DNA of 64,000 nucleotides from Magnetospirillum sp902729445 (GCF_902729445.1 NZ_CACVCE010000072.1:1-64000); one strand, 5' to 3'. Counted from the first letter of the stretch, positions 51,661-58,236 are shown. The notes: generated by a model not told the origin, from the sequence alone. Translations and numbers: made by a program.

Positions 51661-51744
51661 TTCGCCGACACGGGGAGGCACGGTATTCTGCCACAAACAT
51701 GGTATTATTCCAATAACCAGGGCCTGAAGACGACGGTAACGGCG
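51661..51744. promoter_or_regulatory. Divergent promoter region of the giant gene and the SUMF1-like gene
   Basis: Only 84 bp separate the two chosen starts, and the stretch is clearly more AT-rich than its surroundings. On the plus strand TATTAT (51703-51708) could be a -10 box for the SUMF1-like gene. On the minus strand TTGGAA followed 17 bases later by CAGAAT is a possible, weak promoter for the giant gene. Neither gene has a strong Shine-Dalgarno. All box assignments are tentative. Confidence 0.35.
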
Positions 51745-52482
51745 GTGCGAATTCTTCGAATTTTGACGATTTTTGGTGCCTTCAACCTGAGTGGTTGGGG
51801 GGCACTTGCAGAAGCGCCACAAAATGTAGTGCTGTGCACAGAATGCCCGCGCATGATCATGATCCCCATCGGGGCTTCACCCGAGCAGCTCAACCTATAC
51901 GTAAGTCATAGCGAGATATCCTTCGATGATTGGGCCAAATGCTCTCAAAACGGGAAGTGCCGCCCGGTCTCGGATGACCATGGGTGGGGGAAGGGACTGC
52001 GCCCGGTCATTAATGTCAGTTGGGAGGACGCCCAGGCCTTTGCCCGGTGGGTGTCGGCGCGGTCCGGACTGACATGCCGCCTGCCATCGGAACGCGAATG
52101 GGAAGCCGCCGCCCGGGCCGGAACCGACACGGCGTTCTGGTGGGGTGACGAGCCTGGCGCCAACCTGGCCAATTGCCGCGATTGCGGCCCGGCCCCGATC
52201 TACGGGTCGCTCCCAGCCGGCAGCTTCCCGGCCAATCCCTGGGGCCTGCTCGATATGAACGGCAATGTCTGGGAATGGGTCCAGGATTGCTGGTCGGCCG
52301 ACCGTTCCGGGCCGATCGACCAGGACCTTGCCGCCTGCCCCCAGCGGGTGATCAAGGGGGGCTCGTGGTACTATTACTCGGCCAACGCCCGCTGGAACGC
52401 GCGGGCCAAGAACGACGGCCGCCTGGGGAGCTATAATATCGGCATCCGCCTGGTCTGCGAACCGCCCGCCCCACGCCGCTGA
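51745..52482 (+). CDS. Exported SUMF1/FGE-fold protein lacking the catalytic cysteines
   Basis: About 245 residues from a GTG at 51745, chosen because it gives a good signal peptide (VRILRILTIFGAFNLSGWGALAEA); the frame stays open upstream, so the start is uncertain (TTG 51763 is an alternative). Family signatures: 'CTECPRMIMIP', 'HSEISFDDWAKC', 'PVINVSWEDAQAFARWVS', 'CRLPSEREWEAAARAG', 'NPWGLLDMNGNVWEWVQDCW', 'RVIKGGSWYYYS'. In true formylglycine-generating enzymes two cysteines lie just after GGS; here that stretch is WYYYSANARWNAR with none. The usual 'GxFxMGS' segment is also shortened. It is therefore probably a non-catalytic ligand-binding or structural member acting in the periplasm. 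It is divergent from the giant adhesin gene, which suggests but does not prove a link. Confidence 0.82.
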   Translation: MRILRILTIFGAFNLSGWGALAEAPQNVVLCTECPRMIMIPIGASPEQLNLYVSHSEISFDDWAKCSQNGKCRPVSDDHGWGKGLRPVINVSWEDAQAFARWVSARSGLTCRLPSEREWEAAARAGTDTAFWWGDEPGANLANCRDCGPAPIYGSLPAGSFPANPWGLLDMNGNVWEWVQDCWSADRSGPIDQDLAACPQRVIKGGSWYYYSANARWNARAKNDGRLGSYNIGIRLVCEPPAPRR

Positions 52483-52516
52483 ACGACCGGATCGGAATTT
52501 CCGCTTGCGCTTTTAT

Positions 52517-52537
52517 TGCGAGTGATTATCATTTGCA
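52517..52537 (+). promoter_or_regulatory. Fur-box-like operator upstream of the Fur/ArsR-like regulator
   Basis: A 21-bp imperfect palindrome, TGCGAGTGAT and ATCATTTGCA around a central T, with 8 of 10 base pairs matching. The core TGAT-T-ATCA is that of classical Fur boxes (ATGATAATCAT). It starts 42 bases before the ATG of the regulator gene and about 34 bases after the SUMF1-like gene's stop, where a promoter would be expected. Confidence 0.65.
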
Positions 52538-52558
52538 CGTCTGAGCAAGGAGGACCCG

Positions 52559-53095
52559 ATGACCGCCAACAGCATGCAAACCGCCATTTCCGCCCTGCGC
52601 CGGGCCGGCTTGTTCCCGACCGCCCATCGCGTGGCGATCACTTCATTGATCTTTTCCGGCCCGACGGTGGCGCTGACCGCCGACGAGGTGTGCGATCGCG
52701 CCGCCGATTCCGGCCTGGCGCTGTCGCCCGACGAGGCCCAGGCGATTTTAGGGGAATTGCAGACCCGTGGCGCCCTGCCCCAGGACCTGTCGCGCGCCGC
52801 GCCCTTGCGCCGGCCCGGCCGGTCGGAAGTAAGTCTGGCCGTCCTGGTGCTGCAGGGCATGGCCAACCCGGTCCGCCTGGCCATCCTGGCCGACCTGGCC
52901 AACGGCGAACGCAGTGTCGGCCAGCTGCGCGACCTGGTCGGCCTGCAGCCCTCGGCACTGTCACAACACCTCGCCCGGCTGCGGGTGGCAGGACTGGTCT
53001 CGACCCGCCGCGACGCCACTCGCATCTACTATTCGCTGGCGAAAAACCAAACGCGGGAGTTGTTGCGGGGGCTCGGTCAGGCGGTGGCTCGATGA
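52559..53095 (+). CDS. Transcriptional regulator: Fur-like winged helix fused to ArsR-like winged helix
   Basis: 178 residues with strong ribosome site AAGGAGG (52547-52553). Residues ~8-75 ('ALRRAGLFPTAHRVAITSLIF...LTADEVCDRAADSGLALSPDEAQAILGELQTRGAL') align by eye with the DNA-binding domain of Fur (GLKxTxxRxxI, AEDLYxxL, TVYRVLxxLxxxGIV). Residues ~98-162 ('GMANPVRLAILADLANGERSVGQLRDLVGLQPSALSQHLARLRVAGLVSTRRDATRIYYSL') are a standard ArsR helix-turn-helix. The ArsR metal motif (ELCVCDL) is replaced by SVGQLRDL, and the Fur His-rich metal and dimer domain is absent; the only cysteine is Cys45. It probably dimerises via the ArsR part. A Fur-like box upstream suggests iron or self-regulation. 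Target genes are unknown. Confidence 0.8.
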   Translation: MTANSMQTAISALRRAGLFPTAHRVAITSLIFSGPTVALTADEVCDRAADSGLALSPDEAQAILGELQTRGALPQDLSRAAPLRRPGRSEVSLAVLVLQGMANPVRLAILADLANGERSVGQLRDLVGLQPSALSQHLARLRVAGLVSTRRDATRIYYSLAKNQTRELLRGLGQAVAR

Positions 53096-53106
53096 AATCA
53101 TTTCAT
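53092..53106. repeat. 15-bp palindrome over the regulator's stop codon
   Basis: ATGAAAT-C-ATTTCAT is perfectly symmetrical and covers the stop codon of the upstream gene. It lies ~80 bp before the next gene and could be a binding site. Function is not evident. Confidence 0.4.
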
Positions 53107-53186
53107 TCCGTCACACGCTGCCACTAGAAATACACAGACGCACAAGGTATGACATCGGCGGGTTTGGAACCGGGTGAATACCGATC

Positions 53187-53909
53187 ATGATTATGGAACG
53201 CCGCGTCATCGTTTTTCCGCGCGCAGACTTTCTGGATGCGATGCGCCGCTATGGCGAGGCCAATGGAAAGCCGATGCCCGACACGCCGCCGCTGGCGCTG
53301 TCGTTCGACCCGGCCCAGGACGTCGCCCTGACCGTCACCTTCCCGGCGGTGCGCGGCGGCGTCGAGACCCGCTTCGCCTTCTCGCGCGAGGATGTCGGCC
53401 AGGCCCTGGGCAATCATTGCCGCCTGCACAAGATCCCGCTGCCCAAGGAGGTCGCCAAGCAGGTCGAGAAGTTCAAGGACGGCGCCGCCCTGTCCATCCA
53501 GATCGGCACCGCCGGCCTGCATATCATGATCATCGATGACCAAGAGGTGATGCGCAATATCATCAAGAAGCTGCTGACCAAGGCCAACCCGGCCCAGATC
53601 ACCGAGGCCAGGAACGGCATCGAGGCTTTGGAGATGCTGCGCTCGGGCGAGATCTTCCCCGACGTCATCTTGTGCGACCTGCACATGGACAAGATGGATG
53701 GCGGCCAGTTCCTGCAGGAGCTGCGCTCGGACAAGGCCAACGTCAATTGCAAGAAGCCGGTGCTGATCCTGACCGGCGACAAGAACGAGCAGGCCCACGA
53801 GCTGACCCGCCAGGTCGGCGCCTCGAAGGTCCTGACCAAGCCGATCTCGGCCGAGGATTTGATCAAGCAGATCATGCTGGTCCAGGGCTATTTCGAACTG
53901 AACAAGTAA
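53187..53909 (+). CDS. Response regulator with N-terminal domain of unknown function and C-terminal receiver
   Basis: 240 residues. Residues ~1-110 form an unrecognised alpha/beta domain ('VIVFPRADFLDAMRRYGEANGKPMPDTPPLALSFD', 'VALTVTFPAVRGGVETRFAFSREDVGQAL'). Residues ~111-235 are a receiver with Asp117-Asp118, phospho-acceptor Asp164 ('DVILCDLHMDKMDG'), Thr196 ('LILTGD') and Lys218 ('KVLTKPI'). The domain order is inverted compared with normal response regulators, so the N-terminal domain could be the output. The start could also be ATG 53193. The next gene downstream is a diguanylate cyclase on the same strand after 93 bp, so a joint signalling role is plausible. Confidence 0.85.
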   Translation: MIMERRVIVFPRADFLDAMRRYGEANGKPMPDTPPLALSFDPAQDVALTVTFPAVRGGVETRFAFSREDVGQALGNHCRLHKIPLPKEVAKQVEKFKDGAALSIQIGTAGLHIMIIDDQEVMRNIIKKLLTKANPAQITEARNGIEALEMLRSGEIFPDVILCDLHMDKMDGGQFLQELRSDKANVNCKKPVLILTGDKNEQAHELTRQVGASKVLTKPISAEDLIKQIMLVQGYFELNK

Positions 53910-53944
53910 CCCGGGACTTAAAAAAAATCCGCGCCCCGCGATAC

Positions 53945-53970
53945 CTTCGGTTGGGTATCCTTCACCGAAG
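53945..53970. repeat. Hairpin before the diguanylate cyclase gene
   Basis: CTTCGGT (53945-53951) and ACCGAAG (53964-53970) can form a 7-bp stem with a 12-base loop in the leader of the following gene. It has no T-run, so it is not a terminator; it may be an operator or a leader structure. Confidence 0.35.
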
Positions 53971-54002
53971 TCGGTATGCTAGACCCAGCCGCGAGGTCGG
54001 GG

Positions 54003-55700
54003 ATGCTACGCAATACACCAATCGGGCTTAGGCTCTATCTTATCCTGGTCGTCATGCTGGCGGCGGTGGTGGTGATCGCCATCGGCGGCGTTCAGGCCGT
54101 GCACCAGCGCATCCAGACGGAACGCCAAAGCCAGGCCCGCATCCTGGTCGAGGCGGCCCTGGGCCACCTGCATTATCTGGACGACCAGGCCCGCGTCGGG
54201 GCCATCAGCCACGCCGAGGCCCGCACCCGAGGCGTCGAGGCGATCGCCTCGATGTCGTGGCGCAAGAACGACTATCTGTGGATCAACGACTTGAACCCGG
54301 TCATCGTCTGGCACCCGCTGGGCGAATGGATCGGCCGCGATGTCAGCCAGACCCGCGATCCCAGCGGCCGGCTGTTGTTCCAGGAATTCGTCGAGCGCAC
54401 CGCCGCCGGCGAGGGGGCCTTCGTCTCGTATCTCTGGCCCCGCCCCGGCAGCGCCGAGCCGCGCCCGAAGCTGTCCTATGTCCAGCGCTTCGAACCATGG
54501 GGCTGGATCATCGGCTCGGGGATCTATGTCGACGATCTCGATCAGGTGTGGCGCGACACCATCTTGCAGTGGGGCAGCCATACCGGCCTGATCGGCCTGA
54601 TCGGGGTCCTGCTGGCCTGGTGGATCGGCAAGTCGGTCACCCGGCCGCTGGCCCAGGTGACCCGGACGATGCGCCGCCTGGCCCAGGGGTTGGACGTGCC
54701 CGAGCAGGAAACCGACCGCGAGGACGAAATCGGCGACCTGATCCGCGCGACCCAGGTGTTCCGCGCCAGCATCGAACAGCGCGAGGCGGCCAGGCGCGAT
54801 CACGACCGGGTGCTGCGCCAGGCCAAGACGGTGTTCGACCATATTTCTGAAGGGGTGATGGTCTCGGACGACCACAACCGCATCATCGCCGTCAACCCGT
54901 CCTTCACCCGCATCACCGGCTTCGAGGCCGCCGACGTCATCGGCAAGAACCCGTCGCTCCTGTCGTCCGGCCGCCACGACGAGGCGTTCTACCGCGCCCT
55001 GTGGGCCGAGCTGCTGCAGGCCGGCGAATGGCACGGCGAGGTGTGGAACAAAACCAAGGCCGGCGAGGTCTTTCCGGAATCGCTGTCCATTTCGGTGCTG
55101 AAGACCCCCGATGGCCGCGTCGAGGGCTATGTCGCGACCTTCCTGGACATCACCGACCGCAAGCGGCGCGAGGCCACGGTGCGGTGGCGGGCCGAGCATG
55201 ACGCCCTGACCAACCTTCTGAACCGCGCCCAGTTCGAGGCCCGATTGGCCAATCAGGTCCGCCTGGCCAAGGAAGATGGCTGCTCGTTCGCGCTGCTCTA
55301 TCTCGACCTCGACGGCTTCAAGCAGGTCAACGACACCCTGGGCCACGCCGCCGGCGACAAGGTGCTGAAGCGCGCCGCCGCCCGTATCGAGGGCGCGGTG
55401 CGGACCTCGGACCTGGTGGCCCGCCTGGGCGGCGACGAATTCGCCATCATCGTTCCCGGCGTGCAGGGGCCCGACGATGCCGGCCGCATCGCCACCAAAC
55501 TGGTGGCGTCGCTGGCCGAACCGTTCGAAATCGACGGCGTCCGCGTGCAGGTCGGCGCCAGCGTCGGCATCGCCCTTTATCCGCAGGACGGGATCGCCCC
55601 CGACACCCTGGTCGCCGCCGCCGACGAGGCGATGTACCGCGCCAAGCGCGCCGGCCGGGGCAGTTGGCAGTTTCATGCGCCGGGGCTGGTGACCGGCTGA
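54003..55700 (+). CDS. Membrane diguanylate cyclase (Cache-HAMP-PAS-GGDEF)
   Basis: Makes c-di-GMP from GTP. 565 residues from ATG 54003 (GAGG upstream); ATG 53976 would add nine. TM1 ~9-30; periplasmic single Cache domain ~35-188 with the family phrase 'RKNDYLWINDLNPVIVWHP' and 'QRFEPWGWIIGSGIYVDD'; TM2 ~195-210; HAMP ~211-265; PAS ~272-385 ('VFDHISEGVMVSDDHNRIIAVNPSFTRITGF...GKNPSLLSSGRHD'); GGDEF ~395-560. The catalytic GGDEF is intact at 476-480, and an inhibitory I-site RTSD lies at 467-470, five residues upstream, so an active, product-inhibited enzyme is expected. No EAL domain. The Cache type is the one common in chemoreceptors that bind small acids; the ligand is unknown. Confidence 0.93.
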   Translation: MLRNTPIGLRLYLILVVMLAAVVVIAIGGVQAVHQRIQTERQSQARILVEAALGHLHYLDDQARVGAISHAEARTRGVEAIASMSWRKNDYLWINDLNPVIVWHPLGEWIGRDVSQTRDPSGRLLFQEFVERTAAGEGAFVSYLWPRPGSAEPRPKLSYVQRFEPWGWIIGSGIYVDDLDQVWRDTILQWGSHTGLIGLIGVLLAWWIGKSVTRPLAQVTRTMRRLAQGLDVPEQETDREDEIGDLIRATQVFRASIEQREAARRDHDRVLRQAKTVFDHISEGVMVSDDHNRIIAVNPSFTRITGFEAADVIGKNPSLLSSGRHDEAFYRALWAELLQAGEWHGEVWNKTKAGEVFPESLSISVLKTPDGRVEGYVATFLDITDRKRREATVRWRAEHDALTNLLNRAQFEARLANQVRLAKEDGCSFALLYLDLDGFKQVNDTLGHAAGDKVLKRAAARIEGAVRTSDLVARLGGDEFAIIVPGVQGPDDAGRIATKLVASLAEPFEIDGVRVQVGASVGIALYPQDGIAPDTLVAAADEAMYRAKRAGRGSWQFHAPGLVTG

Positions 55701-55744
55701 CGGTTTCGCGCTATGGTGTCGCCCCTTTGGCACCCGAGGCACCC

Positions 55745-56539
55745 ATGAGCCTTTCTCGCTTCACCCCCCAAGCTGCCCGCGCCTTCCAATTGCCGATGGA
55801 GCGGCCCGGCCCGTTCCTGCGCTGCGTCGCCCCCTGGCTGGTGGTGGCCATCGTGGCGCGCCTGGCCCAGGCGACTCCGGCTCCCGGCCCGTCGATCGGC
55901 TTCATCTTGCAGTCCCTGGCCATCGGCACCTTCGCCACCGCCTGGATGCGGCAGGTCGCCCTGGACGAACAGCCGGTCCGGTTCGGCTTCAGCCTGCGCG
56001 CGGTGCTGGTGGCGGTGATCTATCAGGTCGCCTTGATGTTCGAAAGCTTCCCCCGGCCGTTCCTGGAACTGCTGCTGGACGGCATCAAGGACGGCCCGCT
56101 GCTGGCGGTGGCCGGCGTGCAGATTTTCCAGCTGCTGATCGGCTGCTTCTTCCTGGTGCTGCCCCACGTCGCCTTGTCCAAGCCGGGCGAGGCCGGCGGC
56201 AACCGCCTGCAATTGATGGTGCTGGCCGGCGGCCTGGGGGTGGGCCTGGGCTATGTCCTGTGCGGCCTGCCCTTCCTGGTGATGAATATGCTGTGGGACG
56301 AGGCGGCGGCCACCCTGCCGACCGAGGGTCTGGCCGGCGTGGCGGTCGATTCGGTCAGGCTGATGATCTCGTTCGCCGGCATCGGCGTCGCCAGCGCCTT
56401 CTTCGCCCAGGTGTGGATGGTGCTGCAGGGCGTCAACCCGTTCGTCAACCAGACCCCGCCGGCCGAAACCGAGGCCGACAGCGAGCCCAAGGCCAAGCGC
56501 ACCGAACGGCTGAACAAGCTGACCAAGACCAAGAAATAG
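55745..56539 (+). CDS. Polytopic membrane protein of unknown function
   Basis: 264 residues from ATG 55745 (MSLSRFTPQAARAFQLPMERPG); the longer frame starts inside the preceding gene. About six hydrophobic segments: residues ~24-42, 55-75, 85-102, 120-145, 155-185 and 205-230. They are followed by a polar tail of ~30 residues rich in Glu, Lys and Thr ('ETEADSEPKAKRTERLNKLTKTKK'), probably cytoplasmic. I do not recognise the family. It lies 44 bp after the diguanylate cyclase on the same strand and may be co-transcribed. A large inverted repeat follows it. Confidence 0.75.
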   Translation: MSLSRFTPQAARAFQLPMERPGPFLRCVAPWLVVAIVARLAQATPAPGPSIGFILQSLAIGTFATAWMRQVALDEQPVRFGFSLRAVLVAVIYQVALMFESFPRPFLELLLDGIKDGPLLAVAGVQIFQLLIGCFFLVLPHVALSKPGEAGGNRLQLMVLAGGLGVGLGYVLCGLPFLVMNMLWDEAAATLPTEGLAGVAVDSVRLMISFAGIGVASAFFAQVWMVLQGVNPFVNQTPPAETEADSEPKAKRTERLNKLTKTKK

Positions 56540-56588
56540 GGGAGCCATTGGCGCCAATCGACATTCGGTCGGCGAGGGCAAGACTTAG

Positions 56589-56676
56589 GACACAGATGAA
56601 CACAGAACCCCGCTTCGCGGGGCACAGATGAAGAAAGATACCATTTCATCTGCGTTTATCTGTGTTCATCTGTGTC
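56589..56676. repeat. Long inverted repeat with nested stems (REP/BIME-like; possible bidirectional terminator)
   Basis: GACACAGATGAACACAGA (56589-56606) and its exact reverse complement (56659-56676) form an 18-bp stem. Inside are a CCCCGC-TTC-GCGGGG hairpin (56608-56622) and an 8-bp pair CAGATGAA/TTCATCTG (56625-56632, 56645-56652). It sits between convergent genes. 'CACAGATGAACACAGA'-type units occur as dispersed intergenic repeats in many bacteria. No ORF is present. Confidence 0.8.
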
Positions 56677-56731
56677 TGAAATCCCTGCCGTCACGATGTT
56701 TGGGCGGGACATGCCTGAATATCGACCCACC

Positions 56732-57238
56732 TTAGCGCCCCAGCAGTCCGTCGATTTCGGCCTGGGCCATGGCGCGGTCGGACCCGTGGATGATCGACGA
56801 GGCGCAATCCATCAGCAATTGGGCGGCGCGCGCCAGGGCGCGGCAGGATTCCTGCAGTTGGTCGGTGGCCACGCCGTCGGCGATCAGATGGTCCAGCCGG
56901 TCCATGCCGTCCAGCAACAGCTGATTGATCTGGCCGATGGTTTCCTCGAACGGGCGGCGGAACTTGGTCGGCACCCGGTCATAGGCCTCGATGGCCAGCT
57001 GCTTGTCCGAGAAGGTCGAATCGGCGAAGTGGGACTTGTAATCCTTGGGCTGCCACATCTTGCATTCCTCGATCATGTCCGGCATGTCCGGCAGCATGTC
57101 GAGAAGCATCACGATCTCATTGAAATGATTGAGATAGTCGGTGGCAAGCAAGGTCTGCCCGCTGATATTGGTGCCGGCGACCTTGGCTTTGTATTCCTCG
57201 AAGCCCGCCAGTTCTTCCGGCGGAATATCCCCTTCCAC
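56732..57238 (-). CDS. Conserved-looking all-helical protein of unknown function
   Basis: 168 residues from a GTG (VEGDIPPEELAGFEEYKAKVAG), with AAGGGG about ten bases upstream. The protein is predicted all-helical and acidic, with amphipathic stretches ('NHFNEIVMLLDMLPDMPDMIEECKMW', 'FEETIGQINQLLLDGMDRLDHLI', 'LQESCRALARAAQLLMDCASSIIH'). There is no signal peptide or membrane segment. No family is recognised. It is separated by 123 bp from rlmH, which is upstream on the same strand; an AT-rich patch with TATAC (57310-57315) in this gap may hold its promoter. Confidence 0.7.
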   Translation of the reverse strand: MEGDIPPEELAGFEEYKAKVAGTNISGQTLLATDYLNHFNEIVMLLDMLPDMPDMIEECKMWQPKDYKSHFADSTFSDKQLAIEAYDRVPTKFRRPFEETIGQINQLLLDGMDRLDHLIADGVATDQLQESCRALARAAQLLMDCASSIIHGSDRAMAQAEIDGLLGR

Positions 57239-57361
57239 TGAGCCACCCCTTCCGTATCCACCCCGTGCAGGCCCATCCTTGCGCGAGCGGGTCCGTATTT
57301 CAAGAAAAGACGTATACCTTGGGTTAAGCCGAATGGATTCCGACCTGGGCGGAAAGCGCTT

Positions 57362-57820
57362 TCAAGCGCGGTGATAGGGGTGGCCGGAAAGGATCGCCTG
57401 GGCCCGCCACACCTGCTCGGCCAGCATGGCGCGGACCAGCATGTGCGGCCAGGTCATGGCCCCGAACGACAGCAGCAACTGGGCGCGCGACCGAACAGCC
57501 TCGCCGTGGCCGTCGGCGCCGCCGATCAGGAAGGCCAGGTCGGCGACGCCATCGTCGCGCCAACGCCCGATCTGGGCGGCGAAATCCTCGGACCCCACCG
57601 TCTTGCCGCGCTCGTCCAGCGCCACCACCAGGGCGCGCTCAGGAATCGCCGCCAGCAGCAGCTCGGCCTCGCGGGCCATGCGGGCCGCCATGGGCAGCGG
57701 CCGCTTCTCCTCGACTTCACGCAAGGTGATGGGGGCCGCCAGGCGGCGGACATATTGCTGGTACAGATCCTGCTCGGGGCCGGGCTTGGCCCGGCCGACC
57801 GCAGCCAGCCACAGCTTCAC
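57362..57820 (-). CDS. rlmH: 23S rRNA (pseudouridine1915-N3)-methyltransferase RlmH
   Basis: SPOUT methyltransferase acting on Psi1915 in helix 69 of 23S rRNA of assembled 70S ribosomes. 152 residues, usual length. Motifs: 'KLWLAAVGRAKPGPEQDLYQQYVRRL', 'LDERGKTVGSEDFAAQI', 'LAFLIGGADGHGEAV' (knot SAM site) and the C-terminal 'RAMLAEQVWRAQAILSGHPYHRA', which carries the conserved Tyr-His end. The start is GTG 57820, overlapping the rsfS stop by 4 bases (GTGA), the classical rsfS-rlmH coupling. Confidence 0.96.
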   Translation of the reverse strand: MKLWLAAVGRAKPGPEQDLYQQYVRRLAAPITLREVEEKRPLPMAARMAREAELLLAAIPERALVVALDERGKTVGSEDFAAQIGRWRDDGVADLAFLIGGADGHGEAVRSRAQLLLSFGAMTWPHMLVRAMLAEQVWRAQAILSGHPYHRA

Positions 57821-58236
57821 GCCGTCGTCACCTGCTGGGCCATCGCCGGATGAGCGGCCGGCCGGCCCGGCAGTTCGGGCCGAAACCCGGCGCCCCACAT
57901 CTTTTCCAGATTGTAGAAGGCGCGCACTTCCGGGCGGAACAGGTGGACGATGATGTCGCCCCCGTCGATCAGCACCCAGTCGCATTGCGGCACGCCCTCG
58001 ATCGCCAGCTTCTGGCCGGCATTCTTCAAGGCGTCCGCCGCGTGGTCGGCCAGGGCGCCGACATGGCGGTTCGAGCCGCCGGTGGCGATGACCATGTGGT
58101 CGGCCATGCTGGATTTGCCGCGCAGGTCGATGATGGTGATGTCCTCGGCCTTGCCGTCATCCAGGGTGGCGACAACGAGATCGACGAGTTCTTCCGCGCT
58201 TTTGAAGGCGGAACGGGAACGGGGGGCTATGGCCAT
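57817..58236 (-). CDS. rsfS: Ribosomal silencing factor RsfS
   Basis: Binds ribosomal protein L14 and blocks subunit joining during starvation. 139 residues; motifs 'DGKAEDITIIDLRGKSSMADHMVIATGGSNRHVGALAD', 'EGVPQCDWVLIDGGDIIVHLFRPEVRAFYNLEKMW', typical throughout. It has a C-terminal tail of ~25 residues after 'GAGF' that is longer than in E. coli. It overlaps nadD by 10 bases and rlmH by 4 bases, so the three are translationally coupled. Confidence 0.96.
   Translation of the reverse strand: MAIAPRSRSAFKSAEELVDLVVATLDDGKAEDITIIDLRGKSSMADHMVIATGGSNRHVGALADHAADALKNAGQKLAIEGVPQCDWVLIDGGDIIVHLFRPEVRAFYNLEKMWGAGFRPELPGRPAAHPAMAQQVTTA

Noticed and set aside
51661..51822. Upstream ATG at 51822 as start of the giant protein
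   Set aside because: The extra 54 residues (MWRFCKCPPTTQVEGTKN...) are Cys/Arg-rich and unlike a type I substrate, and would overlap the divergent SUMF1-like gene. ATG 51660 fits better.
41332..52482. Very long plus-strand open frame (3,716 codons) opposite the giant gene, and similar ones at 12016-17226, 24508-29508, 17233-19224, 19246-22740, 29785-32820, 37312-39924
   Set aside because: They are low-complexity Gly/Arg/Gln/Val-rich mirror images of the giant gene, caused by its high GC content and third-position bias. None has a recognisable domain. Only the last part of the first one (from about 51745) is a real gene, annotated separately.
51745..52482. Calling the SUMF1-like gene a working formylglycine-generating enzyme that activates a sulfatase
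   Set aside because: The catalytic cysteine region has no cysteine and no sulfatase gene is present.
53910..53935. A-run after the receiver gene as a possible terminator
   Set aside because: The A-run is on the plus strand with no stem before a T-run in the direction of transcription.
57350..57361. GAAAGCGCTTTC palindrome just after rlmH as a terminator
   Set aside because: A 12-base palindrome without loop or T-run cannot form a useful hairpin.
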